Assembly: GCA_025454755.1 (NCBI GenBank)
Contig: JALONV010000007.1
Coordinates: 1 to 56,848 of the forward strand
Reading direction: 5' to 3'
Source of the DNA: Bacteroidales bacterium
Lineage (GTDB): Bacteria > Bacteroidota > Bacteroidia > Bacteroidales > VadinHA17
DNA length: 56,848 bases
The position numbers and the translations under genes are program-made. The notes beneath the pieces are model-generated. The model was not told where the DNA came from, did not search any database, and saw only the letters and a list, made by a program, of their open reading frames with translations. Shown here one piece after another: positions 16,895-26,561 of this stretch (positions within the stretch are counted from its first letter, which is position 1; every line of letters starts with the position of its first letter).

Positions 16895-17305
16895 ATGATC
16901 TACCTTACACGAAGAGAAAGATTCAGTGCTGCACACAGGATGTTCAGGCAGGACTGGTCTGATGAAAAGAACAGGGAGGTTTACGGCAAATGCTCAAATC
17001 CCAACTGGCATGGTCATAATTATATCCTGTGGGTCACTGTCAGGGGTGAGCCGTCTGATACTCATGGCTTTGTGATGAACATCAATATATTAAAGGAGAT
17101 AATCCTCAGCAATGTCATTAACAAGCTCGATCACAGGAACATGAACCTCGATGTCGATTTCATGGCAGGAAAGATAGCCACCACAGAAAACCTTGCGATT
17201 GCCATCTGGAATGAATTGAAACCCGATATTGAAAAAACAGGCGCTCATTTGCATTGCGTAAAAATTGAAGAAACAGAGAACAATTATATTGAATACTATG
17301 GCTAA
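16895..17305 (+). CDS. queD: 6-pyruvoyl-tetrahydropterin synthase family, probable 6-carboxytetrahydropterin synthase
   Basis: A 136-residue T-fold protein. Zinc ligands are the His in FSAAHRM and the two His in NWHGHNY; the catalytic Cys is in YGKCSNPN, and the C-terminal EETENN carries the pterin-anchoring Glu. QueD turns dihydroneopterin triphosphate, the product of the next gene (folE), into the queuosine precursor. The ATG at 16895 is preferred over 16862, which would add 11 residues starting at the promoter box. The gene overlaps folE by eight bases. A biopterin-type role cannot be excluded by sequence alone. Confidence 0.88.
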   Translation: MIYLTRRERFSAAHRMFRQDWSDEKNREVYGKCSNPNWHGHNYILWVTVRGEPSDTHGFVMNINILKEIILSNVINKLDHRNMNLDVDFMAGKIATTENLAIAIWNELKPDIEKTGAHLHCVKIEETENNYIEYYG

Positions 17306-17945
17306 AAATAATCTATCAAAAGGCTGCGGACTGGAAAACGCAGGCAACGGATACAAGAAAACCGAAACATGGGACCAGGAGAGTATAAAAGAGCTCTCGG
17401 CACTATATAAAAGAGTGCTTACGATACTTGGAGAGGATCCGGAAAGGGAAGGACTCCTTAAAACTCCTGAAAGGGTTGCAAAGTCGATGCATTTCCTCAC
17501 TATGGGATATTTTATAAATCCCTGCGAAATAATAAACTCCGCCAAATTCAAGGAAGATTACAAGCAGATGGTTATTGTGAAAGACATAGATCTTTACTCA
17601 ATGTGCGAGCATCATATGCTTCCGTTCTTCGGTAAAGCCCATGTAGCATATATACCCAATGGATATATCACCGGACTGAGCAAGCTTGCCAGGGTTGTGG
17701 AGGCTTTCAGCCGGAGATTGCAGGTACAGGAGAGGCTTACTACCCAGATAAGGGACTGCATTCAGGATTGCCTCGATCCGCTGGGAGTAGCAGTTGTTAT
17801 CGAAGCCCAGCATATGTGCATGCAGATACGGGGTGTACAGAAGCAAAACTCTGTAACAACCACTTCTTCATTTACGGGCATCTTTCTCGATAACATAAAC
17901 ACCCGGGAGGAGTTCGTTCATTTGATAGGATCAAGACTGCATTGA
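17298..17945 (+). CDS. folE: GTP cyclohydrolase I
   Basis: A 215-residue FolE. The core motifs are [44 protein letters not shown] (zinc Cys and His) and [15 protein letters not shown] (second zinc Cys). It converts GTP to 7,8-dihydroneopterin triphosphate for folate and, with QueD beside it, queuosine. The start at 17298 overlaps the queD stop by eight bases; an upstream ATG at 17265 lies well inside queD and is unlikely. The first 30 residues are a poorly conserved extension. Confidence 0.95.
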   Translation: MAKNNLSKGCGLENAGNGYKKTETWDQESIKELSALYKRVLTILGEDPEREGLLKTPERVAKSMHFLTMGYFINPCEIINSAKFKEDYKQMVIVKDIDLYSMCEHHMLPFFGKAHVAYIPNGYITGLSKLARVVEAFSRRLQVQERLTTQIRDCIQDCLDPLGVAVVIEAQHMCMQIRGVQKQNSVTTTSSFTGIFLDNINTREEFVHLIGSRLH

Positions 17946-17996
17946 TTTTTTATTTATTTTTTCTCGCCGTAAAATCGGTTTCAAATTAAATATTCC

Positions 17997-18881
17997 ATGA
18001 TGAGAGCCTATATATTCCCCGGGCAGGGTGCTCAGTTTGCCGGTATGGGCAAAGACATATATGAGAAGTATCCTATAGCCAAAGAGATGTTCGAAAAGGC
18101 AAATTCAATTCTCGGATTCAGGATCACCGACCTGATGTTTTCAGGCACCGACGAAGACCTTAAGCAGACAAAAGTGACACAACCTGCAATTTTTATTCAT
18201 TCTACAATACTTGCTGCAGTACTTGGAGAAAACTTTAAGCCGGAAATGGTGGCTGGCCACTCACTGGGCGAATTTTCAGCGCTGGTTGCAAATAAAACTC
18301 TTTCCTTTGAAGATGGACTATTGCTTGTCTCGAAAAGAGCAATGGCCATGCAAAAAGCCTGCGAGAAGACTCCCTCGACAATGGCCGCTATAATCGGCGC
18401 AGAGGACAAAGTTGTTGAAGAAGTTTGCGAATCAATCAGTGAGGTAGTGGTTCCGGCTAACTATAATAGTCCGGGACAGATTGTCATTTCAGGCTCGAAT
18501 GAAGGTATCGACAAAGCCATCGAAGCACTGAAGAATAAGGGTGTGAAAAGAGCAATTAAACTTGCAGTTGGCGGCGCATTCCATTCACCGTTGATGGAAC
18601 CGGCACGCATCGAACTCGAGGAAGCCATTAGATCAACCCATTTCAGCCAACCTGTATGCCCTGTATATCAGAATTTTAATGCAAAGCCTTCTTCAGATCC
18701 TGAGACTATAAAGGCCAATCTTGTTGCCCAGCTTACCTCACCTGTCAGATGGACACAGAGCGTTATTAATATGATCACCGATGGTGCAACATTGTTCACT
18801 GAAGTAGGTCCTGGTACCGTGCTTCAGGGACTCGTAAAAAAGATAAATTCCAGCGTAACTACAGAAGGTGTGGTTCTTTAG
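17997..18881 (+). CDS. fabD: Malonyl-CoA:ACP transacylase
   Basis: A 294-residue FabD that loads malonyl groups on acyl carrier protein for fatty acid synthesis. The GQGAQFAGMGKD oxyanion loop is at residues 9-20, the nucleophile S89 in GHSLGEFSAL, the malonate-binding Arg in SKRAMAMQ, and the catalytic H196 in GGAFHSPLM. Length is standard. A second ATG three bases downstream of 17997 could equally be the start. It stands alone, 51 bases after folE and convergent with the large protein gene downstream. Confidence 0.95.
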   Translation: MMRAYIFPGQGAQFAGMGKDIYEKYPIAKEMFEKANSILGFRITDLMFSGTDEDLKQTKVTQPAIFIHSTILAAVLGENFKPEMVAGHSLGEFSALVANKTLSFEDGLLLVSKRAMAMQKACEKTPSTMAAIIGAEDKVVEEVCESISEVVVPANYNSPGQIVISGSNEGIDKAIEALKNKGVKRAIKLAVGGAFHSPLMEPARIELEEAIRSTHFSQPVCPVYQNFNAKPSSDPETIKANLVAQLTSPVRWTQSVINMITDGATLFTEVGPGTVLQGLVKKINSSVTTEGVVL

Positions 18882-18929
18882 ATTGTCTTGCAGGTCCTGA
18901 AGTCTTGCAAGTCTTTTACCGTCATACCG

Positions 18930-21902
18930 TTATACCGGTTTCATAATTGCGCCTTTATGGCGTTTGCCGTCAACCAGTATTTCAAGTGGTTTATTGAAAT
19001 GAACGTGCCGGACGACACTATCTTCGTAGACAACATTCATCCGGTTCAGGTAATCAACATCATAGAAGCCTTCGTTGATATACGGGTTTATTGTGAAATA
19101 TCCGACTCTGAATGAAGTAAGGTTCTGGAAAAAATGTGTTCCCTGGCTCGGATCGATCCTGTAATTCTTCAAACCTGATTCAATGATTATCCTTGCTGCA
19201 GAGATCTGCGGCCATTTAACCGGGATTCCCAGCCAGGGATCGGTTGAGCCCCAGCGGCCCGGTCCAATAAGAACATATCCGGCACTCTGCTTCATGAACT
19301 TTGAATTTAGATTCTCGATGATGGCAACAGTATCTTTATTTTGCGCCGCATTGAAAGAATCAGGCTTCACATAGACAATATCGTAGATGCCTTTAAATAT
19401 TCCATGGCCAAGAGCAGATTCTGAAAAGATTATCGTTTGTTCTTTCTTTATATTATCGAGATTGATATTATAGGTTTCATCCGAATGTACTATAGGTCTG
19501 ATCTGCAGGAAATTGAATATTTTCGGAGTTCCTGCAGGTGTCTCAAGGTTTGCAGCAAACTCGATCTCGATGGGATTATTCATTTCCCTTTGTCCGAGAT
19601 CCAGGAGAGTTGTAAGTATTTCTGCAAGAGGGAATGATTTATGCTGAAGGATATTCGAAAATGTAATTACGCGCTTTCCCTGTGAAGATATCCCGTCGCG
19701 CAAAATATTGTTCACATGATCATATGTCGATGCCAGGGACTTCATAGCACCGTCGTTATTTGCATCCTTAATATCTATTCTGGGGATGTTAACGCCATCG
19801 TCGGTTGAAGGCACAAAACTGTCGATGTTGAGGTCCAGTGCACGGAACTCTTTCTGTGTATCGCGCAGAGCTCCTTCCGGTGAAGAGAGCTGAAGTATCT
19901 TTTTTGGTATCCTTGGACAGAAACGCAGCGACATTCCACCCTCCACTATAAGCTTGCCCAGTCCGAATGCTACATTGGCGATTCCATCTTCTGCCTTCTC
20001 AGAACCAATGGGATAGTAATTTATAGATCGTGCAACACCTGAAAAAGTCGGATAGAAAATATTGCCATGCCTGTTGCCGCATACTTCCTGCAGGATGATG
20101 CCCATCTTCTCTTCGTCGATTACGTTTGCAGTTGCTGTCATGTATGCCTTGCTGGCCTTATAATACACCGATGCATAAACCTCCTTGATGGCATCAGACA
20201 ATGCCTTGACCATAAGTTTATTATCGGCCAGCCTGGGGATCATGTAGGTTGAATACACCCCTGCAAATGGCTGATAATGTGAATCTTCCAGCTTACTTGA
20301 AGATCTTACCGCAACAGGGTGATTACGCGACACGGCAAGGTATGCATAAAAGTCCTGGTATACCCTTCCAGGCAGTTCGGCATTGATGAACCTGTTGAGG
20401 ATCTCATCGTCAGAAAGGTCTGAGAGGGCAACTGAATACAGGTTATTATGGTCCATGAACTCGTCAAAAATATCGGTGCTCAGGACGACAGTTCTGGGAA
20501 TAGTGATCAGAACATCAGGGAACCTGTTAAAGAGTTTGTTATTCTTGATGATCCTGTTTATGAATGCCAGGCCTCTTGCCTTGCCACCAATTGATCCTTC
20601 TCCTATCCTGGAGAAAGTCTGGTACTCATCAAAACTTGTCTTGTCGAACTTGGCTATTACGCCTCTTCCTTTACCAAGACGGAATGATGAGATGGCAACA
20701 TAAAGAAACCGTCTCATCTCATCCATGGTTTCGAAATCTTCTTTGCGGATATACTTAAACATCTGTGCCACAGGGAAGAGCGCCCTCGCATTAAGCCACT
20801 TTGAAAAGTGGTTGCGGGTTGCATGATACTCAAGTGTATTATCAGGTATCGTGAGCAGTTTCTGCTGAAGGCTCTGAAGGTCGGTGGCAATTGCTATCGG
20901 CTCGAGAGTATCAGGATTCTTAAAAACGAAAGGACCGAAAGCAAGGTTCTGTATGATGAAATTACGCAGCTCGAGTGACAGCGACTTTGAATATTTATGA
21001 ATAAAGCCTGCTCCCATTTCCTCGGCTTTGCGCTTATGGTCAAGATTTGAAGACTGAAGCAGGAAAGGCACTTTGTCGTCGTCGGCCATAACAACCTTGC
21101 ACAACTCAAAGCCTGCATTCTCGTCGGGAACGCCATCGCGCTTATAACTGATATCGGAAATAATGCCGAGAACATTGTACTTGTACTTAATATACAGGTC
21201 GATGGCATCGTTGAAATTGTTTGCCAGCAGGATCTTGGGACGACCTCTCATTTTCAGCATCCGCTGGTGTTCGTTAAGCGCCTCACGCTGAAAATCGAGT
21301 GACTGGAGAAGAACTATCCTGTAAATATTAGGCAGGTAAGATGAAATGTACCTTATTGAATTTTCAACAAGGATGATTGCCTGAACTCCGACCTGTTCAA
21401 TATCGTGCTCTGCATTCATCTTATCCTCGATAAGCTTAATAATTGCCAGGATAAGAGCTGCATCACCCAGCCAGCAGAATATGTAGTCAATTGCGCTCAG
21501 ATCTTCACCCTCGAGTCTCAGCGATACTTCACGCGAAAAATATGTAAGTACAACGATAGGGATGTGTAAATATTTCTCCCTGATCTTTTTGGCCATGGCA
21601 AAAACATCTGTCCCTTTAAGGCTGAGCATTGAAATTACAAGGTCTACATTCCCTGCGCTGAGTATTTTAAATGCATCATCGGCATTATCGGTCTGAACAA
21701 ATATCGGCGGGTATCTCAGGTTAAGGGAGACATATTCATTGAAGATCTGTTCGTCAATTCTTCCATCCTCTTCAAGCATGTAATTATCATAATTACTGCA
21801 TATTACAAGTACACGATGGATCCTCTTCTGCATAAGAAGGTCGAATGACGTATCAGTAAAATCATATTTCTGCAAATCGAGTATCCCGTCAATTATTGTC
21901 AT
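18930..21902 (-). CDS. Receiver-like plus PPDK_N ATP-grasp protein (990 residues)
   Basis: Residues 28-160 are a degenerate receiver-like domain lacking a phosphorylatable Asp (VDLVISMLSLKG). Residues 172-310 look like a second receiver with E180, D250 (IISDIS), S285-type residues (LLQSSN) and K303 conserved. From about residue 430 comes the ATP-binding domain of PEP synthase/pyruvate phosphate dikinase: GSIGGKARGLAFI, PVAVRSSSKLED near 532, and ILQEVCGNRHG. The swivelling His domain and the PEP barrel are absent. A C-terminal block (LIGPGRWGSTDPWLGIPV ... GTHFFQN) is shared with the paralogue 11 bases upstream. Known Bacteroidetes homologues carry a PEP/pyruvate-binding label; the reaction is unknown. 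Confidence 0.85.
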   Translation of the reverse strand: MTIIDGILDLQKYDFTDTSFDLLMQKRIHRVLVICSNYDNYMLEEDGRIDEQIFNEYVSLNLRYPPIFVQTDNADDAFKILSAGNVDLVISMLSLKGTDVFAMAKKIREKYLHIPIVVLTYFSREVSLRLEGEDLSAIDYIFCWLGDAALILAIIKLIEDKMNAEHDIEQVGVQAIILVENSIRYISSYLPNIYRIVLLQSLDFQREALNEHQRMLKMRGRPKILLANNFNDAIDLYIKYKYNVLGIISDISYKRDGVPDENAGFELCKVVMADDDKVPFLLQSSNLDHKRKAEEMGAGFIHKYSKSLSLELRNFIIQNLAFGPFVFKNPDTLEPIAIATDLQSLQQKLLTIPDNTLEYHATRNHFSKWLNARALFPVAQMFKYIRKEDFETMDEMRRFLYVAISSFRLGKGRGVIAKFDKTSFDEYQTFSRIGEGSIGGKARGLAFINRIIKNNKLFNRFPDVLITIPRTVVLSTDIFDEFMDHNNLYSVALSDLSDDEILNRFINAELPGRVYQDFYAYLAVSRNHPVAVRSSSKLEDSHYQPFAGVYSTYMIPRLADNKLMVKALSDAIKEVYASVYYKASKAYMTATANVIDEEKMGIILQEVCGNRHGNIFYPTFSGVARSINYYPIGSEKAEDGIANVAFGLGKLIVEGGMSLRFCPRIPKKILQLSSPEGALRDTQKEFRALDLNIDSFVPSTDDGVNIPRIDIKDANNDGAMKSLASTYDHVNNILRDGISSQGKRVITFSNILQHKSFPLAEILTTLLDLGQREMNNPIEIEFAANLETPAGTPKIFNFLQIRPIVHSDETYNINLDNIKKEQTIIFSESALGHGIFKGIYDIVYVKPDSFNAAQNKDTVAIIENLNSKFMKQSAGYVLIGPGRWGSTDPWLGIPVKWPQISAARIIIESGLKNYRIDPSQGTHFFQNLTSFRVGYFTINPYINEGFYDVDYLNRMNVVYEDSVVRHVHFNKPLEILVDGKRHKGAIMKPV

Positions 21903-21913
21903 GTTCCCTTTGT

Positions 21914-24900
21914 TTACTGATTCATGGTGATAACAGCTATTCCTTTCTTACCGTCCATTCTGATAAGAAGCGGCTTTTCAAAACTGATGTGCCTGAAATA
22001 GTTACCCTGCTCGATAACACTCTGCCGGTCAATTTTCTCCCAGTTTATTTTTCCGTTATGGGCGCCCACGTTTATTGAAAAATATCCGACGTTCATAGAA
22101 GTTACATTGTGGAAGAAGTGGGACCCCAATGAGGCGTCGAGCTGGAAATCGGGAAGGTCTATTTCTACAATTACTCTCGCATTTGAGATCTGCGGCCAGA
22201 CAACTGGTATGCCGAGGAATCTGTCTTTCGTACCCCATCGTCCTGGGCCGATCAGGATATATTTTTTGTTCTCTTTCAGCATCTTTTCATTTATCCTGTC
22301 TATTTCATCAGCCATTTGTATGGTGCGGAGATTATCGAATTTATCAGGTTCGATATATATTATGTCGCACACATCGTCTATAACCCCATTGCCCATTGCT
22401 TTAACCGATTCCAGCAAAAGATCATCATGGTTTACTGATTCCGCATCGATATCATATCCCGCACCGCTTCCCACCAGTGGTTTTATCTGTAAAAGGTAAA
22501 ATGAAGCATTGCCGTCTTTATCCTTTGTAAGATCTACGGCAAATTCTATTTCCGAAGGATTTCCTGTGGCTTCGGTTACTACATCAAGAATTGTTCTTAA
22601 TGTCGTGGCCAGTGGTATATGATTGTATTTCAGTATGTCTGCAAAATTTATAACCCTCGGACCAGGTGCATCAAGTCCGGGTATTATCGTATCATTGTCC
22701 GGATTAAGGACCGATGCGGAATGTTTCAGGGTGCCATGTTCTTCGGCCGCACTTATATCAAGTGTCACCAGTCCGGCATTCTCCCCTTCCAGGAGGTTAA
22801 GATTCTTCTTGTTCAGATCGACAGCATAGAAATAAACCTGAGAATTCCTGTAAAGGTCGTGATGAGAAATTATGTCGAGTGCCGGATATGAGGGAGAGAA
22901 CCTGAAGGCTCTTTCACCTTCAACCACATAATGTCCAAGACCAACAGCCATCACCGCAACGCCGTCCTGGGGAGTCATGTGGGCAACAGGGTAGAAGTTG
23001 AATGACTGTGCAGTGCCGCTGATATGAGGATAGAAGACTTCTCCGAATCTGTTACCCACCACCTCCTGAATTACTATAGCCATCTTCTCCAATTCTATCT
23101 TGTAATTGATAGCCTCAAAATAAGTACGGGCGCTGCGTGAATAAATTGAAGAGAATACGAGCTTGATGGCTTCTGAAAGCTGTCGCAGTCTCATCTCGAA
23201 GTCGGGATGGTTGTTAGGAAGCAGGTAGGTGCCAAAGATTCCCGAAAAGGGCTGACTCAATGAATCTTCGAACAAGCTTGAAGATCTTACTGCAAGAGGT
23301 TTTTCAACATGCCTGAGATAGATCCTTAGTTCCTTTTCCAGCGTGTAGCTGAGACTTCCTTCAAGAAAAAGTCGCTGCAGAGCGTCATAGTCCTTTTCTT
23401 CCTTGACGCTTTCCCACAGATGGTTGCGTTCCATGAACATGTCGAATTCATCGGTACCTATTATTGCAGTGATCGGGGCTTTGATATTAATCCCCGGAAG
23501 CAGCCTCCCCAGCTCAAAGCTGTAGATCAAGGTATTGATAAATGCAAGGCCTCTCCCCTTTCCGCCCAGCGAACCACCTGCCAGGCTCACCACATTCGTT
23601 TCATCAATGACGGCGGATTCTTCAAAATTAACAACCCGACCTTTATTTGCCTCCTTACGGCGCTTGCGGATAATATCAATCAGAAATTCTCTTAGTTCTT
23701 TGAGAGAATTAAAATCCGATACTTTTATCGGGTTTATGAGTTTGGCTATCTTAACCTCTCCCCTGGCCATGAGCCACAGGGAGAAATGGTTTTTCATTGC
23801 ATGATAAGCCAGTGAATCCTCCGGCACTGTTTCGAGATAAGCTTCAAACTCTTTCATCGACTTTGCCACAGCTATCTGGCGGCCTTTAGTGTCCCTGTAT
23901 ACAAAATGACCGAAACCAAGATAGTAGTTGATAAATGATTTAAGGTCCTGGAGCAGGCTCTCTGAGTTTTTGTTGATGAAGTTTGACTTAAGCGTATATG
24001 CAAATTTTGCATTTTCCGGATCAGAAGACTGAAGGACAGTCGGAAGGTTTGGTAATTCCTTCTTAATATGCTGGATAAGCTCAAACCCGGCAGTCTCATG
24101 AAGTGATCCGTTCATCGGGAACCGCATATCGGAAATGACACAAAGAATACTTTCCTTGTACTTATTATATATTGTAATGGCATCCTCCCAGTTTGAAGCA
24201 AGCAGTATTTTGGGTCTTGCCCTGAGTTTTAATACTTTATAGAGTTCGTCGGTTGAAACATCCTCAATCAGGCTTCTTGTCTGCTCCATAACAAGTGTGT
24301 AAAGCATCGGAAGGTAGCTCGAATAATATTCGGCGGAGTCTTCAACGATCAGTATTACCCTGGTAAGGCCTTTCTTTGTATCGTTATCGACATTTACTTT
24401 ATCTTCCAGGAGTTTAACCATTGCAAAGAAAACTTTCGATTCGCCGGTCCATACGAAATAGTTATCGAAAGGCACATCCATGCTTTTCTGTTTTATTACG
24501 AAAGGCACATCTCCCGGATTATTCAGAAGCAGGAATGTTGGCAGATAAGGATATTTGTCTTTGATCTTTCTACACAAGACCATGGGGCTCTCCTTATGGA
24601 CTCCGATCATGATAATTACCATATCGTAATGCCTGGCCTTCAGCCTGTTAAAAGCTTCATCCTCGCTTGATACCCCTGTTACTCTTGGCAATGATGTAAG
24701 GCTGAGCTGGTGATACTCACCAAGCATAAGGTCAGAAAACCTTCCTTCGCCTTCAATTGAATAGGCATCATAAAGGTTTGCTACCAGAAGGATCTCCTTA
24801 ACCTTGAATGGCTGGAGATCGTGAAAAACATCGCGCTCGGCATTATGACGTTCGAGGAACTTCTGAAGCAGTTTTCTGCTGGAGACATTTTTCGGGTCCT

Positions 24901-25372
24901 CATCTTCTTCCTTTATTGCCTTCGACATACGGATAATGTCGCGGGCTTTATAACTGTTGATGTACCCGGTAAGAAGGCTTGCAATATTACGGATGAGGTC
25001 CCGCTCCTCCTTCAGGAAAGGTCCTTCACTCTCCATACTGAACTCCCTGGTATAATAAATTTCGATTGTCCCCTTCTCGTTATCGATGGTATCAAAATCC
25101 TGGATCATTTTCCAGGTAGTCTCCTTAAAATCAGGCGTTTCAAATGATTTATCACAGAATCTTATCCTCGCTTCAGTAAATTCAGGATATTGCCATGCAG
25201 AAGGCAGTAAGAGGACAATCTGCTGGAGAGTCTCTTCAATTGGTTTTCCTTCTTTTAGAATATAGGTAGTCTGATTGATACAGGATAATTCCTTCACCCT
25301 CTCCTGCTGATCGTGAAGCAGACGGTTATATTCAGGCGGGATATGGTTATTTTCATCCATTGAAAGGAACAT
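21914..25372 (-). CDS. GAF-like, receiver-like and PPDK_N ATP-grasp protein (1152 residues)
   Basis: Larger paralogue of the 990-residue protein. Residues 20-145 resemble a GAF sensor domain (LQQIVLLLPSAWQYPEFTEARI ... ERDLIRNIASLL). Residues 190-325 are a degenerate receiver without the Asp. Residues 336-490 look like an intact receiver: E344/D345, D415 (VISDMRFP), S449/S450 and K468. The ATP-grasp part starts near 598 (GGSLGGKGRGLAFI), with AVRSSSLFEDS near 695-704 and LLQIKPL near 961 in place of the usual LQxRP. The unique C-terminal block (LIGPGRWGTKDRFLGIPV) follows. An alternative ATG is 12 bases inside. No His domain or PEP barrel is present, so it is not an ordinary PEP synthase. Probably coexpressed with its neighbour. 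Confidence 0.85.
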   Translation of the reverse strand: MFLSMDENNHIPPEYNRLLHDQQERVKELSCINQTTYILKEGKPIEETLQQIVLLLPSAWQYPEFTEARIRFCDKSFETPDFKETTWKMIQDFDTIDNEKGTIEIYYTREFSMESEGPFLKEERDLIRNIASLLTGYINSYKARDIIRMSKAIKEEDEDPKNVSSRKLLQKFLERHNAERDVFHDLQPFKVKEILLVANLYDAYSIEGEGRFSDLMLGEYHQLSLTSLPRVTGVSSEDEAFNRLKARHYDMVIIMIGVHKESPMVLCRKIKDKYPYLPTFLLLNNPGDVPFVIKQKSMDVPFDNYFVWTGESKVFFAMVKLLEDKVNVDNDTKKGLTRVILIVEDSAEYYSSYLPMLYTLVMEQTRSLIEDVSTDELYKVLKLRARPKILLASNWEDAITIYNKYKESILCVISDMRFPMNGSLHETAGFELIQHIKKELPNLPTVLQSSDPENAKFAYTLKSNFINKNSESLLQDLKSFINYYLGFGHFVYRDTKGRQIAVAKSMKEFEAYLETVPEDSLAYHAMKNHFSLWLMARGEVKIAKLINPIKVSDFNSLKELREFLIDIIRKRRKEANKGRVVNFEESAVIDETNVVSLAGGSLGGKGRGLAFINTLIYSFELGRLLPGINIKAPITAIIGTDEFDMFMERNHLWESVKEEKDYDALQRLFLEGSLSYTLEKELRIYLRHVEKPLAVRSSSLFEDSLSQPFSGIFGTYLLPNNHPDFEMRLRQLSEAIKLVFSSIYSRSARTYFEAINYKIELEKMAIVIQEVVGNRFGEVFYPHISGTAQSFNFYPVAHMTPQDGVAVMAVGLGHYVVEGERAFRFSPSYPALDIISHHDLYRNSQVYFYAVDLNKKNLNLLEGENAGLVTLDISAAEEHGTLKHSASVLNPDNDTIIPGLDAPGPRVINFADILKYNHIPLATTLRTILDVVTEATGNPSEIEFAVDLTKDKDGNASFYLLQIKPLVGSGAGYDIDAESVNHDDLLLESVKAMGNGVIDDVCDIIYIEPDKFDNLRTIQMADEIDRINEKMLKENKKYILIGPGRWGTKDRFLGIPVVWPQISNARVIVEIDLPDFQLDASLGSHFFHNVTSMNVGYFSINVGAHNGKINWEKIDRQSVIEQGNYFRHISFEKPLLIRMDGKKGIAVITMNQ

Positions 25373-25414
25373 GAAGATCAGGCACTAAAATAAATAAAAA
25401 AAAGGCAGGTGAGC

Positions 25415-25540
25415 ACCCCCCGCCACGCAAAAGCGTGGCTGCCCCCCTAAAGGGGAGCTAAAAACTGGTTAAAATATAAGAACCGAGTTGGTTTTAGCCC
25501 CCCTTCAGGGGGGCGTACCGCGAAGCGGGACGGGGGGTTA
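25415..25540. repeat. Large imperfect palindrome abutting korB
   Basis: Several nested stems lie in about 125 bases: CCACGC-AAAA-GCGTGG at 25423-25438, a CCCCCCTAAAGGGG stem at about 25442-25455, outer arms GCTAAAA (from 25457) and TTTTAGC (to about 25498), then a C6-TTCA-G6 type stem near 25498-25513 and CCGCGAAGCGG near 25518-25528. The right end runs into the stop codon of korB (25538-25540). It is related to the repeat at 16683-16813. Confidence 0.8.
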
Positions 25541-26560
25541 TTCCACTTTCCACACTGAACCGCTGTTCAGCAGATCATCCATGCATTTTATTTTAGCCCC
25601 CTTCTGAATTCCCATTATCTGCTCCTCAACATCAGTATCATATGTTTTACCTTCCACTGAACGGATAACACCCAGCGCAACAGGATAATCGGGATATCTC
25701 ATATTTGCAAGCATGTATTGAATACCGGGATTAGCTTCCTGTGCGTCATGTACAAGAAGATTTTTCCCGGATATGCCGTTTTCACCCAGTTTAACTACCT
25801 TGAGTTTAAGGCCATCAAGCACCAGTCCCTTTTCATTCTCTTTTCCGAAGATCATCGGTTGTCCATGCTTAAGAATAATGGTCCTGTCGTCCCTTACTTC
25901 ACGGCCTGCCACTTTATCATGTATGCCGTCATTGAAGATCACGCAGTTTTGCAGTACTTCGACTACTGATGTTCCCTTATGTTTTGCGGCTTCAACATAG
26001 ATCTGGGTTGAAAGTGCAACATTGGCGTCAATAGTTCGTGCGAAGAATTTACCTTTTGCGCCAATTACCAGTTCACCAACTGAGAATGGCTCCTCGACAG
26101 TCCCGAATGGTGATGTTTTTGTCATGAGACCTTTTTCGGAAGTCGGTGAATACTGGCCTTTTGTAAGGCCGTATATTTCATTATTGAACAAAAGAATATT
26201 AATATCAATATTGCGCCGGATCGCATGAATGAAATGATTACCACCTATTGCCAGTGCATCGCCGTCGCCGGTTATATCCCACACTGAGAGTTCCGGGTTT
26301 GCTGTCTTGACGCCGGTAGCTATTGCGGCAGCTCGTCCATGTATGCCATGAAACCCGTAGGTATCCATATAATAAGGGAATCTCGATGAACATCCGATTC
26401 CGGAAATAAACGCAAACTTTTCCTTCGGTATGCCAAGTTCTGTAAGCGCTTTCTGAACGGCATTCAGCACTGCATGGTCACCGCAGCCCGGGCACCATCT
26501 CACCTCCTGGTCACTCTTGAAATCTTTAGGAGTGTATTGAAAATTCTTTAGTTCTGCCAT
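25538..26560 (-). CDS. korB: 2-oxoacid:ferredoxin oxidoreductase, beta subunit
   Basis: A 340-residue thiamine-diphosphate-binding subunit. It has cluster cysteines in RWCPGCGDH and GIGCSSR and the TPP/Mg motif GDGDALAIGGNHFIHAIRRN followed by LLFNNEIYGLTKGQ. With KorA it oxidises a 2-oxoacid (probably 2-oxoglutarate) to the acyl-CoA, reducing ferredoxin. The gene starts one base after korA ends. The last 70 residues form the C-terminal tail typical of KorB. 2-oxoglutarate is favoured by the KorAB two-gene layout, but related 2-oxoacids are possible. Confidence 0.92.
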   Translation of the reverse strand: MAELKNFQYTPKDFKSDQEVRWCPGCGDHAVLNAVQKALTELGIPKEKFAFISGIGCSSRFPYYMDTYGFHGIHGRAAAIATGVKTANPELSVWDITGDGDALAIGGNHFIHAIRRNIDINILLFNNEIYGLTKGQYSPTSEKGLMTKTSPFGTVEEPFSVGELVIGAKGKFFARTIDANVALSTQIYVEAAKHKGTSVVEVLQNCVIFNDGIHDKVAGREVRDDRTIILKHGQPMIFGKENEKGLVLDGLKLKVVKLGENGISGKNLLVHDAQEANPGIQYMLANMRYPDYPVALGVIRSVEGKTYDTDVEEQIMGIQKGAKIKCMDDLLNSGSVWKVE

Positions 26561-26561
26561 T

